This document shows positions 34,735 to 42,848 of a DNA stretch of 64,000 nt, piece by piece. Where the stretch lies: contig NZ_CP107918.1 of assembly GCF_036014195.1 (NCBI RefSeq), positions 3,162,001-3,226,000 on the forward strand. Reading direction: 5' to 3'. The DNA is from Streptomyces sp. NBC_00442 (GTDB lineage Bacteria; Actinomycetota; Actinomycetes; Streptomycetales; Streptomycetaceae). The notes under the pieces are model-generated. The model searched no databases, was not told the DNA's origin, and saw only the letters and a list, made by a program, of their open reading frames with translations. Position 1 is the stretch's first letter, and each line of letters opens with the position of its first letter. The position numbers and the translations under genes were made by a program.

Positions 34735-35433
34735 TCAGCGCTTGGCGTGCCGTCCGCCGCGCTGCGGGGTCCGGCCCGCGCCGCCGTCGCCCTCGGCCGC
34801 CGCCGGGTTCTTCCGCGCCTTGGACCGTGCCCGCAGGAACTCGATCGCGATCGGGATCACCGAGACGAGGACGATCGCGACGAGGATCAGCTCGATGTGC
34901 TGGTGCACGAACTCCACGTTGCCGAGCGCCGCGCCGAGCAGCGTCACGCCCGCGCCCCACAGGCTGCCGCCGATGACGTTGAACGTGACGAACGAGCGGT
35001 AGTGCATCCCGGAGACGCCCGCGATGATCGGCGTGAAGGTGCGCACGATCGGCACGAAGCGGGCCAGGACCAGCGACTTCGGGCCGTACTTCTCGAAGAA
35101 TTCGTGCGCCTTCTCGACGTTCTCCTGCTTGAAGAGCTTGGAATCGGGCCGGCTGAAGAGGGACGGACCCACCTTCTTGCCGAACAGATAGCCCACCTGG
35201 TCGCCGAGGACCGCGGCGAGCACCACCAGGACGCAGACCAGCCACAGCGGGGTGTCCAGTTTGCCCGTGGTGACGAGCAGGCCCGTGGTGAACAGGAGCG
35301 AGTCGCCCGGCAGGAAGAAGCCGATGAGCAGGCCGGACTCGGCGAACACGATGATCAGCAGCCCGGCCAGGCCGAAGGTTCCGAGCAGATAGTCGGGGTC
35401 CAGCCAGCTCGGCCCGAGGGCAAGGGAAGTCAC
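34735..35433 (-). CDS. DedA-family membrane protein
   Basis: A 232-residue membrane protein of the DedA/VTT (SNARE-associated) family, implicated in undecaprenyl-phosphate or phospholipid flipping and membrane homeostasis. Family blocks are FFLPGDSLLFTTG, GYLFGKKVGPSLFSR and RFVPIVRTFTPIIAG. Four or five hydrophobic segments are visible. GTG 35433 with AGGAG upstream gives the usual family N-terminus. The C-terminus is a basic, low-complexity tail (GGRHAKR) encoded by one of three CAGCGCTTGG copies. Confidence 0.92.
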   Translation of the reverse strand: MTSLALGPSWLDPDYLLGTFGLAGLLIIVFAESGLLIGFFLPGDSLLFTTGLLVTTGKLDTPLWLVCVLVVLAAVLGDQVGYLFGKKVGPSLFSRPDSKLFKQENVEKAHEFFEKYGPKSLVLARFVPIVRTFTPIIAGVSGMHYRSFVTFNVIGGSLWGAGVTLLGAALGNVEFVHQHIELILVAIVLVSVIPIAIEFLRARSKARKNPAAAEGDGGAGRTPQRGGRHAKR

Positions 35434-35581
35434 GGGTACCGGGCTCCTGGGTGTGGGTGTCGGGCGGGCTGTCTGCCGTCGGCAGCCAAAACTATCAACG
35501 TAACGCGCGAAAGCGTGGTTCCAGGGGCAGGCTGGAGGAGGCCGGCAAGGGCCGGCCATGGGCTACGGGAAGGCGGACCAC

Positions 35582-35947
35582 ATGGGCATCGAGGAGTACG
35601 GCGGCGGACAGGGCGCGCAGTCGGACGTGCTGGTGGTGACCACGAACGACGTGCCCGGGTACACCGTGCAGCAGGTCATCGGGGAGGTCTTCGGCCTGAC
35701 GGTGCGCTCGCGCCATCTGGGCAGCCAGATCGGCGCCGGCCTCAAGTCGATGATCGGCGGTGAGCTCAAGGGGCTCACCAAGACGCTGGTCGAGACCCGC
35801 AACCAGGCGATGGAACGCCTGGTGGCCCAGGCGAAGGCGCGGGGCGCCAACGCGGTCCTGATGATGCGGTTCGACGTGACGGAAGCCGCGGACGTGGGTA
35901 CGGAGGTCTGCGCGTACGGCACCGCGGTGATCATCGCCCGCACCTGA
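35582..35947 (+). CDS. YbjQ/UPF0145-family protein
   Basis: A 121-residue protein of the YbjQ (heavy-metal-binding-domain-like) family. The conserved block is VLVVTTNDVPGYTVQQVIGE followed by GLTVRSRH, and GANAVLMMRFDVTE precedes the end. ATG 35582 has GGAAGGCGG six bases upstream and is preferred over an in-frame ATG at 35558. The family forms pentamers; its role is unknown. It lies 100 bp upstream of the glutamate decarboxylase gene, but a G-rich block separates them. Confidence 0.87.
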   Translation: MGIEEYGGGQGAQSDVLVVTTNDVPGYTVQQVIGEVFGLTVRSRHLGSQIGAGLKSMIGGELKGLTKTLVETRNQAMERLVAQAKARGANAVLMMRFDVTEAADVGTEVCAYGTAVIIART

Positions 35948-35985
35948 CGCCGGGCCCCCTGAGCGTCCCTCCCGAACTCCCCTCT

Positions 35986-36027
35986 CCCCGGACCTCCCCG
36001 GACCTCCCCGACCTCCCCGACCTCCCC
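35986..36027 (-). promoter_or_regulatory. Putative G-quadruplex/i-motif block upstream of gadB
   Basis: Five CCCC tracts on the plus strand start at 35986, 35996, 36006, 36015 and 36024, separated by 5-6 nt (units of ACCTCCCCG). The minus strand therefore carries GGGG tracts with 5-6 nt loops, a strong quadruplex pattern. It ends about 20 bp before ATG 36048, so it could slow transcription or affect promoter opening. Confidence 0.55.
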
Positions 36028-36047
36028 GGAAAGGAACGCGGCTCTCC

Positions 36048-37487
36048 ATGGCACTTCACCGCGGCGGCAGCAAGAAGGAGCACTACGAAGACGGGGAGGA
36101 GAAGGAGTTCGGGCGGCTCGCGCTCAACCCCTTCTTCGGGGAGGCGGACCCGATCGGCTCGATGACCTCCGCGCCGCCCCGGCACCGGCTGCCGGACCGG
36201 CCGCTGCCCCCGGCGACCGCGTACCAGCTGGTCCACGACGAGCTGATGCTCGACGGGAACTCCCGGCTCAACCTGGCGACCTTCGTCACCACCTGGATGG
36301 AGCCGCAGGCCGGGGTGCTGATGGCGGAGTGCCGGGACAAGAACATGATCGACAAGGACGAGTACCCGCGCACCGCCGAGCTGGAGCGGCGCTGTGTGGC
36401 CATGCTCGCCGATCTGTGGCACGCGCCCGACCCCAACGCCACGGTCGGCTGCTCGACGACCGGGTCGAGCGAGGCGTGCATGCTGGCGGGGATGGCGCTC
36501 AAGCGGCGCTGGATGAAGCGCAACGCGGACCGCTATCCCTCGCGCGACGCCCGCCCCAATCTCGTCATGGGTGTGAACGTGCAGGTCTGCTGGGACAAGT
36601 TCTGCACGTTCTGGGAGGTCGAGGCGCGCCAGGTACCCATGGAGGGCGACCGTTTCCACCTCGACCCCCAGGCCGCGGCGGCGCTCTGCGACGAGAACAC
36701 GATCGGCGTCGTCGGGGTGCTCGGCTCGACCTTCGACGGGTCGTACGAGCCGATCGCCGAGCTGTGTGCGGCGCTCGACGATTTGCAGGAGCGTACGGGT
36801 CTGGACATCCCCGTCCATGTCGACGGGGCGTCCGGGGCGATGGTCGCGCCCTTCCTCGACGAGGACCTCGTGTGGGACTTCCGGCTCCCCCGGGTGTCCT
36901 CCATCAACACTTCCGGGCACAAGTACGGGCTGGTGTATCCGGGGGTGGGCTGGGCCCTGTGGCGCACGGCGGAGGCGCTGCCCGAGGAGCTGGTCTTCCG
37001 GGTGAACTACCTCGGCGGCGACATGCCGACGTTCGCGCTCAACTTCTCCCGGCCCGGGGCGCAGGTGGTGGCCCAGTACTACACGTTCCTGCGGCTCGGC
37101 CGCGAAGGGTACCGGGCGGTGCAGCAGACCACGCGGGACGTGGCGAGGGGGCTCGCGGAGCGGATCGACTCGCTCGGCGACTTCCAACTACTCACGCGGG
37201 GCGAGGAGTTGCCGGTGTTCGCCTTCACGACGGCGCCGGACGTGGACCGGTATGACGTGTTCGACGTGTCGAGGCGTCTTCGCGAGCGGGGCTGGCTGGT
37301 GCCGGCGTACAGCTTCCCGAAGAACCGGGAGGACCTGTCGGTGCTGAGGGTGGTGTGCCGCAACGGCTTCTCCTCCGACCTGGCGGGGCTCCTCATCGAG
37401 GACCTCAGCCGGCTGCTCCCCGAACTCCGCCGGCAGGCCGCTCCGCTGGGCCGCGACGAATCCGAAGCCACGGCCTTCCACCACTAG
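36048..37487 (+). CDS. gadB: Glutamate decarboxylase
   Basis: A 479-residue PLP enzyme that converts glutamate to GABA with proton consumption. The PLP lysine is K292 in NTSGHKYGLVYPG; VHVDGASGAMVAPF provides the cofactor-binding Asp/His region. The overall length and the N-terminal block NPFFGEADPIG match bacterial GadB. No antiporter gene (GadC) is adjacent, so it may serve GABA metabolism rather than acid resistance. ATG 36048 is preceded by AAAGGAA; the leader carries the quadruplex-forming block. Confidence 0.94.
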   Translation: MALHRGGSKKEHYEDGEEKEFGRLALNPFFGEADPIGSMTSAPPRHRLPDRPLPPATAYQLVHDELMLDGNSRLNLATFVTTWMEPQAGVLMAECRDKNMIDKDEYPRTAELERRCVAMLADLWHAPDPNATVGCSTTGSSEACMLAGMALKRRWMKRNADRYPSRDARPNLVMGVNVQVCWDKFCTFWEVEARQVPMEGDRFHLDPQAAAALCDENTIGVVGVLGSTFDGSYEPIAELCAALDDLQERTGLDIPVHVDGASGAMVAPFLDEDLVWDFRLPRVSSINTSGHKYGLVYPGVGWALWRTAEALPEELVFRVNYLGGDMPTFALNFSRPGAQVVAQYYTFLRLGREGYRAVQQTTRDVARGLAERIDSLGDFQLLTRGEELPVFAFTTAPDVDRYDVFDVSRRLRERGWLVPAYSFPKNREDLSVLRVVCRNGFSSDLAGLLIEDLSRLLPELRRQAAPLGRDESEATAFHH

Positions 37488-38072
37488 CCCCGGGCTCCGA
37501 CGCGCGTTTTCCCACCCACCCGCCCGTGCGGCGAGTTGCGAGGCCCGGCCCCCTGGGGCTCCGCCCCAGACCCCGTATCGCGCCTGAAGGGCGCTCGTCC
37601 TCAAACTCCCCCAAGGCCTCAAGGGCCAGGAGGGACCCCCATGACGGGCTGAGGATGCCCATGCCGCCCGGCACCGAGCAGCTAAGGGGCGCGGGGCTGT
37701 AACACTGAGCGGCTCCGGGCGCCCTACAGGGGCGCGGGGAACTGCGCGAGAAGCGGGCACGGTCCGCAGACGTAAGCGGGTTAGGGGCGCGGGGAACTGC
37801 GCGAGACGCGGGCACGGTCCGCACACGAAGGCGGGTTTTTTTGGGGGCGCGGGGAACTGCGCGAGACGCGGGCACGGTCCGCAGACGTAAGCGGGTTAGG
37901 GGCGCGGGGAACTGCGCGAGACGCGGGCACGGTCCGCGGACGAAAGCGGGGTTGAGGGGCGCGGGGAACTGCGCGACCAGCCGTCCACGGCCCGCACCCG
38001 AACCGGGGTTTAGGGGGCGCGGGGAACTGCGCGGGCGGTGCCCGGCGGTGGGCCGGGGTCGGGGGCCCGGGG
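37488..38072. repeat. Gene-free gap: terminator-like composite plus a six-unit repeat array
   Basis: A terminator-like composite copy spans about 37540-37685 (CCCCTGGGGCTCCGCCCCAG, the GCGCCTGAAGGGCGC dyad, CCCATGACGGGCTGAGGATG). Six units of the GGGGCGCGGGGAACTGCGCG family follow at 37728, 37783, 37843, 37898, 37955 and 38012, with periods of 55-60 bp. Between the conserved heads the sequences are also related (GGGCACGGTCCGCAGACG). The gap separates the convergent gadB and PadR genes. No coding potential is seen. Confidence 0.8.
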
Positions 38073-38642
38073 TCAGGGGGGCGGGTCGGCCGCGAAGCGG
38101 TACGCGCCGCCCTCGACCCGCCCAATGAGCCCCCGCGTCCACTCCGCCCCCGCATCGGAAGAGTGCACCCACATGTTCATGATCTCCCCGATGTGCCCGA
38201 ACTCCTCCGCCCCCTTGCCCCCCAGGTAGTACTCCGTCACCGACTCCCGCCACCGCGCGAGCTTCTCCAGGCGGGCCCGCAGCAGGGCGACGACCTCCGC
38301 TCGGGGCAGGTCCACCATGAAGCCGATCGCCGCCGACATCACGTCCGGCTTCTGGTTGTACGAGGACAACGCCTCACGCAGCAGCCGGAGGTATTCGGCC
38401 TCGCCCTCGGCGGTCAGCTCGTACTCCGTGCGCGGCGGCCCCCCGGCCGTGCTGGGCGCCACCTCGTGGGCGAGGAGCGCGCCCTGCTTCGCCATCTGCT
38501 TGAGCGCGTGGTAGATCGAACCCGGCTTGGCATTGGACCACTCGTGGGCGCCCCAGTACTCCAGGTCACTGCGCACCTGGTAGCCGTGGGCCCGGCCGTT
38601 CTGGCGTACCGCGCCGAGAACGAGGAGGCGGATGGTTGACAT
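38073..38642 (-). CDS. PadR-family transcriptional regulator
   Basis: A 189-residue regulator. The winged helix (MSTIRLLVLGAVRQNGRAHG, then KPGSIYHALKQMAKQGAL and wing PPRTEYELTAEG) is followed by a helical C-terminal dimerisation domain of the Vir_act_alpha_C type. It lies 18 bp after the DinB-family gene on the same strand and probably shares that transcript. However, TAGGCT seven bases before the ATG suggests an additional leaderless promoter inside the DinB gene end. The ligand is unknown; PadR proteins often sense phenolics or drugs. Confidence 0.92.
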   Translation of the reverse strand: MSTIRLLVLGAVRQNGRAHGYQVRSDLEYWGAHEWSNAKPGSIYHALKQMAKQGALLAHEVAPSTAGGPPRTEYELTAEGEAEYLRLLREALSSYNQKPDVMSAAIGFMVDLPRAEVVALLRARLEKLARWRESVTEYYLGGKGAEEFGHIGEIMNMWVHSSDAGAEWTRGLIGRVEGGAYRFAADPPP

Positions 38643-38649
38643 GGCCGCC

Positions 38650-38655
38650 AGCCTA
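38650..38655 (-). promoter_or_regulatory. -10 hexamer TAGGCT, possible leaderless start of the PadR gene
   Basis: TAGGCT on the minus strand ends 7 nt before the ATG. It lies between the two genes, so the -35 region would fall in the end of the DinB gene. Confidence 0.42.
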
Positions 38656-38660
38656 TGACC

Positions 38661-39197
38661 TCACCCGTTTGCGAGCGCCACCAGCTCGAACGCCGTCTTG
38701 CCGTCCAGCGACTCGCGGACGATGTCGGCGTGTCCGGCGTGCCGGGCGAACTCCTCCACCAGGTGGATCATCAGCCAGCGCATCGAGACCTGGCCGTCCT
38801 TCGGGAACCACGGCGCCTCGGGCAGCGGAAACGTGTCGTCGAGCGAGGGCACCTTGCGGATGAACTCCTCGGTCTCAAGGGCCACTTCGTCCCAGAAGGC
38901 CAGCGTTCCCTCGATGCTCTCGTCCCCGACGAGCCGGAAGCTCTCGTGCCAGTTCGACTGGTCGCGCTGCCGCGCGTTCGGTCGCTGCTGAGCCATCCGC
39001 AGCCAGTTCAGCTCGCACTCCGCGACGTGCTTGAGCAGCCCGGACAGGGACAGCGCGCTCGCGCTGGGACGGCTCGCGGCCTGCTCCTCGGTGAGCCCGA
39101 TGACCGAGCGTCGTACGGCGCCGCGCTGCGCCTCCACGAAGAGGAGGAGCGCCCCGCGCTCGTCGCCGTGCGCCGCGGAGGGAACGTGCGTAACCAT
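38661..39197 (-). CDS. DinB-family (DUF664) protein
   Basis: A 178-residue four-helix protein of the DinB/YfiT superfamily. The three metal-binding histidines are plausible in LLKHVAECELNWL and HLVEEFARHAGHADIVRESL, a block typical of actinobacterial DUF664 members. Some relatives are thiol (mycothiol or bacillithiol) S-transferases. ATG 39197 (MVTHVPSAAHGD) has AAGGCGG seven bases upstream; an upstream in-frame start is less likely. It is co-oriented with and just upstream of the PadR gene, so it may be under that regulator's control. Confidence 0.87.
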   Translation of the reverse strand: MVTHVPSAAHGDERGALLLFVEAQRGAVRRSVIGLTEEQAASRPSASALSLSGLLKHVAECELNWLRMAQQRPNARQRDQSNWHESFRLVGDESIEGTLAFWDEVALETEEFIRKVPSLDDTFPLPEAPWFPKDGQVSMRWLMIHLVEEFARHAGHADIVRESLDGKTAFELVALANG

Positions 39198-39323
39198 GGT
39201 CAAACCGCCTTCGTTCGGGACTGGTTGAACCACGGTAGGCGGGTAACAGGTCAGATCCTGTCCGCTATCCCGTATCCCGTCGGCCCCCGTCAGAACCCGG
39301 ACCCCGTCAGAACCCGGACCCCC

Positions 39324-40781
39324 TCAGAACGGGAACGGGCTCCGCTCGTGCTGCACCGAGATCCACTTCTGCGTGGTGAACGCCTCGACCGTGGAGTCTC
39401 CGTTCAGCCGCCCGAGCCCCGAGTACTTCTCGCCGCCGAACGCGACCAGCGGTTCGTCCTGGATCGTGGAGTCGTTGACGTGCATCATCCCCGTCTCGAT
39501 CCGCTTGGCGAACCGCACCCCGCGCTCCACGTTGGCCGTGTGCACGGCCCCGCTCAGGCCGTACGGGCTGTCGTTCGCCATGCGGACGGCCTCCTCCTCC
39601 CCGTCGAAGGGGATGAGCAGCGCCACGGGACCGAAGATCTCCTGGCGCAGCACCGAGGAGTCGGCGGGCAGCCCCGTGAGGACGGTGGGCTCCACCAGGT
39701 TGCCGCGGGTCGTGCCCCGTACCAGCGCGGTGGCGCCCTCGGCCAGGGCCTGGTCGACCAGCGAAGTGAGCGCGTCCGCCTGGAAGTTGTTGATGACCGG
39801 GCCGATGTCGGTGGCCGGGTCCGCCGGGTCGCCCGTGTTGAGCGAGGCCACCTTCGCGAGGAACTTGGCCGTGAACTCCTCTTCCACCGACCGGTCGACC
39901 AGGATCCGGTTGGCCGCCATGCAGACCTGGCCCTGGTAGACGAAGCGGCTGAAAACCGCCGCGTCCACCGCGTAGTCGAGGTCCGCGTCGTCGAGAACGA
40001 CGAGCGCGCTGTTGCCGCTCAGCTCCAGGATGACGCGTTTGAAGTGGCTGCCGGCGACGGAGGCGACGTGCCGGCCGGTGCGGTCGGAGCCCGCGAAGGA
40101 GATGACCTTGGGCACGGGGTGCTCTATCAGCGCGTCGCCGATCTCGGCGATGTCGGTGACCAGGACGTTCAGCAGGCCCGCCGGGAGTCCGGCGTCCTTG
40201 AAGATCTTCGCGATGAGTCCGCCGCCGACGACCGGCGCGTTCTGGTTCGGCTTGATGACGACCGCGTTGCCCAGCGCCAGTGCGGGGGCGATCGACTTGA
40301 TGGTGACCAGGAACGGGAAGTTGAACGGGCTGATCACACCGATCACGCCGACCGGCAGCCGGTAGACGCGGTTCTCCTTGCCGTCGACCGGCGACGGCAG
40401 GATGCGGCCCTCGGGGCGCAGCGCCAGCTGGATCGCCTCGCGCAGGAACTCCTTGGCGAGATGGACCTCGTAGACCGCCTTGAGCCGGGTGCCGCCCAGC
40501 TCACTGATCATGGCCTCGATGATCTCGGCCTCGCGCTCCTCGGTGATCCGCAGGGCGCGCTCGAAGACGAGTCGGCGGGTGTAGGGGTTGGTCTCGGCCC
40601 ACTCGCGCTGGGCGCGCTGGGCGGCGCGGTAGGCCTCGTCCACCTCTTCGACGGTGGCCACGGTGATGGCGGCGAGCTTCTCCCCGTTGTAAGGATCGAA
40701 GTCGATGATGTCCCACGACCCGCTGCCGGTGCGCCACTGGCCGTCTATGAACTGGTGGGCGAGGTCGGTGAAGAAGGACAT
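39324..40781 (-). CDS. Aldehyde dehydrogenase (benzaldehyde/vanillin dehydrogenase-like)
   Basis: A 485-residue NAD(P)-dependent ALDH. The catalytic cysteine is in YQGQVCMAANRILVD, and the glutamate is in VILELSGNSALVVLDDADLD, where the usual ELGG is ELSG. SPFNFPF is the cofactor-site block. The overall text resembles aromatic aldehyde dehydrogenases. ATG 40781 (MSFFTDLAHQFIDGQW) has AGGGGA upstream; 23 further codons in frame are promoter sequence. It is a single gene, divergent from nothing and followed by the DinB-PadR pair on the same strand after a gap. Confidence 0.9.
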   Translation of the reverse strand: MSFFTDLAHQFIDGQWRTGSGSWDIIDFDPYNGEKLAAITVATVEEVDEAYRAAQRAQREWAETNPYTRRLVFERALRITEEREAEIIEAMISELGGTRLKAVYEVHLAKEFLREAIQLALRPEGRILPSPVDGKENRVYRLPVGVIGVISPFNFPFLVTIKSIAPALALGNAVVIKPNQNAPVVGGGLIAKIFKDAGLPAGLLNVLVTDIAEIGDALIEHPVPKVISFAGSDRTGRHVASVAGSHFKRVILELSGNSALVVLDDADLDYAVDAAVFSRFVYQGQVCMAANRILVDRSVEEEFTAKFLAKVASLNTGDPADPATDIGPVINNFQADALTSLVDQALAEGATALVRGTTRGNLVEPTVLTGLPADSSVLRQEIFGPVALLIPFDGEEEAVRMANDSPYGLSGAVHTANVERGVRFAKRIETGMMHVNDSTIQDEPLVAFGGEKYSGLGRLNGDSTVEAFTTQKWISVQHERSPFPF

Positions 40782-40862
40782 GCCATCCCCTACTGCTGTG
40801 TCCGCCGGCTCCGCGCGGTCAACCGCGTAACTGGCCTGATGTGACGTCATCCTACTGATGAG

Positions 40863-41804
40863 TCAGCTGAGTTGAAGGAGTCCGCGCAGAAGATCGCGGC
40901 TTTCCTCGGGGCCTGGGCTGTCCTGTTGCAGTCGGGCCATGGCGCGTTCGTACTGGGCGACCTCTTCCGCCTTGTCCAAATACAGGGCGGAGGTGAGCTG
41001 TTCGAGATAGACGATGTCCGACAGGTCCGACTCGGGGAACCGCAGCATCGTGAAGGCGCCGCTCTCACCCGCGTGCCCGCCGAAGCTGAACGGCATCACC
41101 TGGAGGTGGATGTTGGGCTGCTCCGACATTTCGATGAGGTGCCTCAACTGGCCCCGCATCACTTCGCGTTCGCCGTACGGGCGGCGCAGCGCGGCCTCGT
41201 CGAGGACCGCGTGGAACTGGGGGGCCCGCTCGGACACCAGGGCCTTCTGCCGTTCGAGACGCAGCGCGACGCGCTTGTCGATCTCTGCGGCGGGAGCCCC
41301 GTGCATGCCGCGCGACACGACTGCGTGGGCGTACGCCTCGGTCTGCAACAGGCCGTGCACGAACTGGACTTCATAGGTACGGATCACCGAGGCGGCGCCC
41401 TCCAGACCGATATATGTCTGGAACCAGCCGGGCAGCACATCGCCGAAGCTGTGCCACCAGCCCGCGATGTTGGCCTCCTTGGCGAGGCCGAGCAGTGACA
41501 TGCGCTCGGATTCGTCGCCGACGCCGTAGAGCGTGAGCAGGTCCTCGACATCCCTGGCCTTGAAGCTCACGCGCCCCAACTCCATACGACTGATCTTGGA
41601 CTCGGACGCCCGGATCGAGTACCCGGCAGCTTCCCGCGTGATGCCGCGCGACTCGCGCAGGCGCCTGAGCTGAGATCCCAGCAGAATGCGCCGGACCACG
41701 GAGCCTCCGCCGGCCTCGACTGCGCTCGGCCGGGGGGATCCCCATGCCTCCCCTGCGGTCACTTCGCCGTCCTCCCCATCCAATGGTGCGGTGCAGTCTG
41801 CCAT
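40863..41804 (-). CDS. WhiJ-like XRE/DUF5753 regulator
   Basis: A 313-residue protein with an XRE helix-turn-helix (LGSQLRRLRESRGITREAAG, then SIRASESKISRMELG) and a C-terminal DUF5753 domain (WFQTYIGLEGAASVIRTYEV, and the NIHLQVMPFSFGGHAG block). This is the Scr1/WhiJ architecture that Streptomyces uses in dozens of paralogues tied to development. ATG 41804 follows an in-frame TTG; a GTG near residue 36 (VVRRILLGSQLRR) is an alternative start. With the divergent ATPase gene and the DUF397 gene it forms the classical trio. A 28-bp motif upstream is repeated at the DUF397 promoter. Confidence 0.9.
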   Translation of the reverse strand: MADCTAPLDGEDGEVTAGEAWGSPRPSAVEAGGGSVVRRILLGSQLRRLRESRGITREAAGYSIRASESKISRMELGRVSFKARDVEDLLTLYGVGDESERMSLLGLAKEANIAGWWHSFGDVLPGWFQTYIGLEGAASVIRTYEVQFVHGLLQTEAYAHAVVSRGMHGAPAAEIDKRVALRLERQKALVSERAPQFHAVLDEAALRRPYGEREVMRGQLRHLIEMSEQPNIHLQVMPFSFGGHAGESGAFTMLRFPESDLSDIVYLEQLTSALYLDKAEEVAQYERAMARLQQDSPGPEESRDLLRGLLQLS

Positions 41805-41922
41805 CAAAACGCTTCACCCCGTACCCGCGCGATTACGGAAATGGTCAAGGAGTGAAATCGGCCTGAGGAACTTCTGAGGAAGAAATGAGCAAGAAACGGC
41901 ACGGTCGGGGACAGGTCGGTCA

Positions 41923-41950
41923 CGTGCACGTGCATCTGCCCTTGCATCGG
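41923..41950 (+). promoter_or_regulatory. Shared 28-bp motif, copy 1 (XRE/ATPase divergent region)
   Basis: It starts CGTGCACGTGCATCT and ends TGCATCGG, with three spaced TGCA words and the palindrome TGCACGTGCA-like core. It matches copy 2 at 42943-42970 (opposite strand) in 23 of 28 positions. It lies about 120 bp upstream of the XRE start and 103 bp upstream of the ATPase start. Confidence 0.65.
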
Positions 41951-42053
41951 GCCGAAGCATTCGGAACCATGGTCCTCGCGCACCTGCGTGCTCAACTGCG
42001 TCTAGTCGCTTGCGTCCTGTACCGCCACGGCCGCGAACCCGGGAGTGCCTCGC

Positions 42054-42554
42054 ATGGGGACGAATGGATCGACCATGCTGGAGCCTTGCCAGCCCTTAAG
42101 GCAGGCGCTTCCCCCCTTCGACCCCTCGACCGTGGCCGGTTCCGCCTCGTGCGCGCTGCCCGCCCGCTTCGAAGCGGTGGGCGGGGCACGGAAGTTCACC
42201 AGATCCACGCTGACGCAGTGGGACCTCACGGACTGTTTCGACGACGTCGCCCTGGTCGTCTCCGAACTCGTCACCAACGCCCTGCGCCACGCGCTGCCCG
42301 CGGACACCCCGCGCGAGACCGAAGTGCCGGTACGCCTGCACCTCATGCGCTGGACGAGCCGGCTGGTGTGCGCGGTGCGCGACCCCAGCGACGACAGCCC
42401 GGTCGAGCGCGAGCCCGACGACTTCGGCGCGGAATCCGGCCGCGGCCTGTTCCTGGTCGAGTCGTTCGCCGACAGCTGGGGCTGGCACCCGCTCACGGGA
42501 GCGGTCGGCGGCAAGGTCGTGTGGGCGCTGTTCCGCCTCCAGCCGGCCGAGTGA
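42054..42554 (+). CDS. RsbW-like ATP-binding protein (HATPase_c_2)
   Basis: A 166-residue GHKL ATPase of the anti-sigma-factor/serine-kinase type. The N box is LVVSELVTNALRHAL, the G1/G2 region is VRDPSDDSPV and SGRGLFLVESFADSWGW. Such proteins are a standard third member of WhiJ-type loci in Streptomyces. No anti-anti-sigma or sigma gene is adjacent, so a role through the XRE partner is more likely than classical sigma control. ATG 42054 has GGGAG eight bases upstream; GTG 42045 overlaps that site. Confidence 0.87.
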   Translation: MGTNGSTMLEPCQPLRQALPPFDPSTVAGSASCALPARFEAVGGARKFTRSTLTQWDLTDCFDDVALVVSELVTNALRHALPADTPRETEVPVRLHLMRWTSRLVCAVRDPSDDSPVEREPDDFGAESGRGLFLVESFADSWGWHPLTGAVGGKVVWALFRLQPAE

Positions 42555-42629
42555 ACACGGGGCCGCGCACCCCCGAGCCGGTCCGACGCCGCTCCGCCGG
42601 TCCGCCGCCGGGCCGCGCTCAGGCCGCCG

Positions 42630-42848
42630 TCAGTCCGCTATCAGGTGGTCGAACTCCCCGTCCTTGATCCCGAGCAGCATCGCCTCGATCTCCGCCCTGG
42701 TGTAGACCAGGGCAGGCCCGTCGGGGTGGCGTGAGTTGCGTACCGCCACCCCTCCCCCCGGCAGTTTGGCGAACTCGACGCAGGACCCCTGCGAGTTGCT
42801 GTGCCGGCTCTTCTGCCACGCGGCACCCTGAAGCTCCGCTGCCGCCAT
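42630..42848 (-). CDS. DUF397 protein of the WhiJ-type locus
   Basis: A 72-residue protein with the DUF397 core WQKSRHSNSQGSCVEFAKLP and VRNSRHPDGPALVYTRAEIE. Small DUF397 proteins pair with XRE/DUF5753 regulators. ATG 42848 was chosen; TTG codons at 42869 (GGGAG six bases upstream) and 42899 are possible earlier starts, which would give 79 or 89 residues. It is convergent with the ATPase gene. The motif shared with the XRE/ATPase region lies 95-122 bp upstream of the ATG. Confidence 0.85.
   Translation of the reverse strand: MAAAELQGAAWQKSRHSNSQGSCVEFAKLPGGGVAVRNSRHPDGPALVYTRAEIEAMLLGIKDGEFDHLIAD

Noticed and set aside
37728..38068. CRISPR-like array of regularly spaced repeats
   Set aside because: Period varies from 55 to 60 bp, the supposed spacers are similar to each other, the same unit occurs in many other gaps, and no cas gene is nearby.
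42054..42554. Partner-switching sigma-factor module (RsbW/RsbV)
   Set aside because: No anti-anti-sigma or sigma gene is present; the XRE/DUF5753 and DUF397 neighbours indicate a WhiJ-type locus instead.
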